Shown in pieces: positions 62,077 to 64,000 of a DNA stretch of 64,000 nt. The stretch covers positions 1-64,000 of the forward strand of contig NJPS01000073.1 of assembly GCA_002946415.1 (NCBI GenBank). Reading direction: 5' to 3'. Source of the DNA: Rutstroemia sp. NJR-2017a BVV2 (lineage: Eukaryota; Ascomycota; Leotiomycetes; Helotiales; Rutstroemiaceae). The position numbers were made by a program, and so were the translations under genes. The notes under the pieces were generated by a model, which did no database searches, was not told the DNA's origin, and worked only from the letters and a program-made list of their open reading frames with translations. Positions within the stretch are counted from its first letter, which is position 1; the number at the start of each line of letters is the position of its first letter.

Positions 62077-64000
62077 ATTCGGATAGACTTTGCTTCGAAA
62101 AAGTATATTATCTTTCGAATATACTTTAGAATATATAAATATAAAGTTATATCTTTCGAACTAATAAATAGTTCTATAATCTATCAATATTATATAAACG
62201 ATATATTTTTCGACTATTTAGATATATTCTGTATTATTTATTTAGATAATATCTTGATTTACTCTAAAAATAAGTTGGAATATATAGTATATATAAAACT
62301 AGTTCTATAATATCTCCAAGATACTAACTTCTAGATTAATATAAAGAAGTACAAATTCGATATCAAATAAATAAAATACTTGGAATTTATTATCTCTACT
62401 AAAGGTATTAAAGTAGATTCAGAAAAGATTACTATTATATAAGAATAGTAATACTTTAGTATTATAAAAGATATTTAATCTTTCTTAGATTTCTATAACT
62501 TCTATTACTGGTTTATCTATAACTTTGATCTAATTGTAAAACTTTTGATTAATTTAATAAAGACCAAAACTTGTTTCAACTTTAATAAAAACTACTAATA
62601 AATATTTAATATACTAAAAAAGATACTAATTTCTATTTCTCTATTTAAATACTATAATTATATATTTCTCTATATACTAAAAACCGATATATTAGATAAA
62701 GTAGTAACTAGTATATTTTTATAGAGATATAAAGATAACTATCTACTTATTATTAATTTCTCAAAAACTATATAAATAATAAAGCTCAATTATAAAATAT
62801 ATAACAAAGAAATACTAGTTATTATTAAATTATTCGCAAACTAGTATACTAAGCTAATTAGTATCTCTTACTAGATATATATCTATATTGATTATAAAAT
62901 ACTAAAGTATTTTATATTAACTAAATCTCTTAATACTTATCAAGTATACTAAGTTAAACTACTTATTGATTACTATTTCTTGATTATATATTATCTTGGA
63001 AAGTAGAACCTTTTAGTTAATATTTTAATCTATTAAATAGATAAATTGGATTCTCAAAACAAAACTAAAAAAGAGAAAAGAATATAGTAGTTATTAAAGA
63101 AAGAGTAATTAGATTTCTAGATAATTACTATTTAAATATATATCTATTTTTGCGAAACTAACTCTTAGTAGTTCGAATTATATAATATAATAAATTTACT
63201 AACTTTTATTATATATATTTTATAGATAAACTAAGAAACTAAAAACTTATAATTTCTAAAAATTATATCAATTACTAACCAAGTCAAACTTTCTATATAA
63301 AATAATCTTTTACTATATAAAGATTATCTAGTTATTTCTAATATAGCTAATTTATATATCTTTCTGATCTGCGAAGTTTATAACTCTATAATAATTATAT
63401 ATCTTAGTATTCGAAAAATTACTTTATTATTTATTTATTAATATTATTAATATAGTTTTAAAAACGATATTACTATTTATATATATAACTATTATATCTA
63501 CTATTATAGCTTAATACCAAAAAACAAAATACCTAGTTTATTATATCTTCTACCAATCTCTATATATATTTGGGAATATATTATTATAGATTATTATAAC
63601 TTTAATAAGAACAAATATAGATTCGATAATATATTAATTATTATCGATTATTTAAGTAAATAGATTATTACTATTCTTTATTACAAAACTATCAATATAT
63701 ATAAATAAGCTAAACTATACTTAATATATATTTACCGATATTATAGTTTACCAATTACTATATTATCAAATTATAGTTCTTAGTTTATCTTCTCTTTTTA
63801 GAAAGAATTTAATAATATTCTAGATATAGATATTAAACTCTCTATTATAAACTATCTATAAATAGATAACTAGATAGAGATTTATAATTAGTATTTACAA
63901 AAGTATTTAAAATCCTTTATCAGTTACTATTAAGATAATTAGTCGAAATATCTCTTTATAATAAATTATATCTAATTAATATTTCTATATTTATTATTTA

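Larger units (their letters stand above)
52084..64000 (+). mobile_element. Ty3/gypsy retrotransposon 2 (continues beyond the window), split by a copia element and a MITE
   Basis: The 5' LTR is 52084-52297 (214 bp). Leader and gag start follow from about 52490. The copia element interrupts at 53045-59190, then gag resumes. A protease-like INLGINSFVFI segment lies near 60160. Reverse transcriptase starts near 61270 and is interrupted by a MITE at 61556-62076. It resumes with YQYYINDIFF and YLDN (about 62239-62250). RNase H (about 62640-62960) and an integrase core (about 63580-63830) follow. The same family as gypsy 1 in opposite orientation. RIP-type stops throughout. The 3' LTR would lie beyond 64000. 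Confidence 0.82.

Noticed and set aside
1..64000. tRNA, rRNA or other structured RNA genes
   Set aside because: No cloverleaf-forming or rRNA-like sequence was recognised by eye; a covariance-model scan would be needed to exclude them fully.

Overview
The window is a chromosome end of a filamentous ascomycete (Pezizomycotina). It opens with about 20 perfect CCCTAA repeats reading inward from base 1. It carries gene families typical of such fungi: a telomere-linked RecQ helicase (TLH), two HET-domain proteins, an NLR start with a nucleoside-phosphorylase-like domain, and OrsD-type zinc-finger, Est1-like and ankyrin remnants. Most of the DNA is very AT-rich, and old reading frames there are broken almost only by TAA/TAG where CAA/CAG or TGG would fit. 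That is the footprint of repeat-induced point mutation (RIP). The species is not identifiable from the sequence alone.

Layout. 1-125 telomere; 126-1166 pyrimidine-rich subtelomere. 1167-6641 (minus) is a TLH gene in one uninterrupted frame with roughly thirty in-frame stops and no frameshift; 6642-7230 is its repeat-bearing 5' flank. 7231-14130 is AT-rich RIP-damaged DNA with a minisatellite, a long wrecked gene of unknown function and an OrsD-like zinc-finger gene. 14131-19580 is base-balanced: twin palindromes, a TTAGTG array, HET gene 1, a small hypothetical gene, a decayed kinase, and an un-mutated 5' end of a gypsy-type element. 21280-22610 is an Est1-like pseudogene. 22740-30720 is RIP-damaged and holds the 3' half of a Tad-like LINE and an ankyrin gene. 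30720-36132 is balanced, with an NLR-type gene cut off in its second domain and an intact-looking HET gene 2 with one intron and a hydrophobic second exon.

From about 37150 to the right edge the DNA is a nested pile. A second, almost full-length TLH copy lies inverted relative to the first and is much more heavily mutated. It is followed by two tandem copies of only the TLH 5' flank plus N-terminus. The last of these is split by a gypsy element (45297-51629, 214-bp LTRs, ATTCT target duplication) and then by a second gypsy of the same family (from 52084, running off the window). The second gypsy is itself split by a copia element (53045-59190, 371-bp LTRs) and by a 521-bp hAT-like MITE (61556-62076) with an 8-bp target duplication.

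The most interesting observation is in the TLH. Between the OrsD-type zinc-finger N-terminus and the RecQ helicase lies a stretch with the order and spacing of tyrosine-recombinase motifs, ending in a Gly-[His/Tyr]-x8-Tyr box. Two presumed catalytic residues are altered by C-to-T changes in this copy. With several copies sharing a common 5' boundary, this suggests that TLHs descend from, or are, mobile recombinase-helicase elements. This is an inference to be tested.
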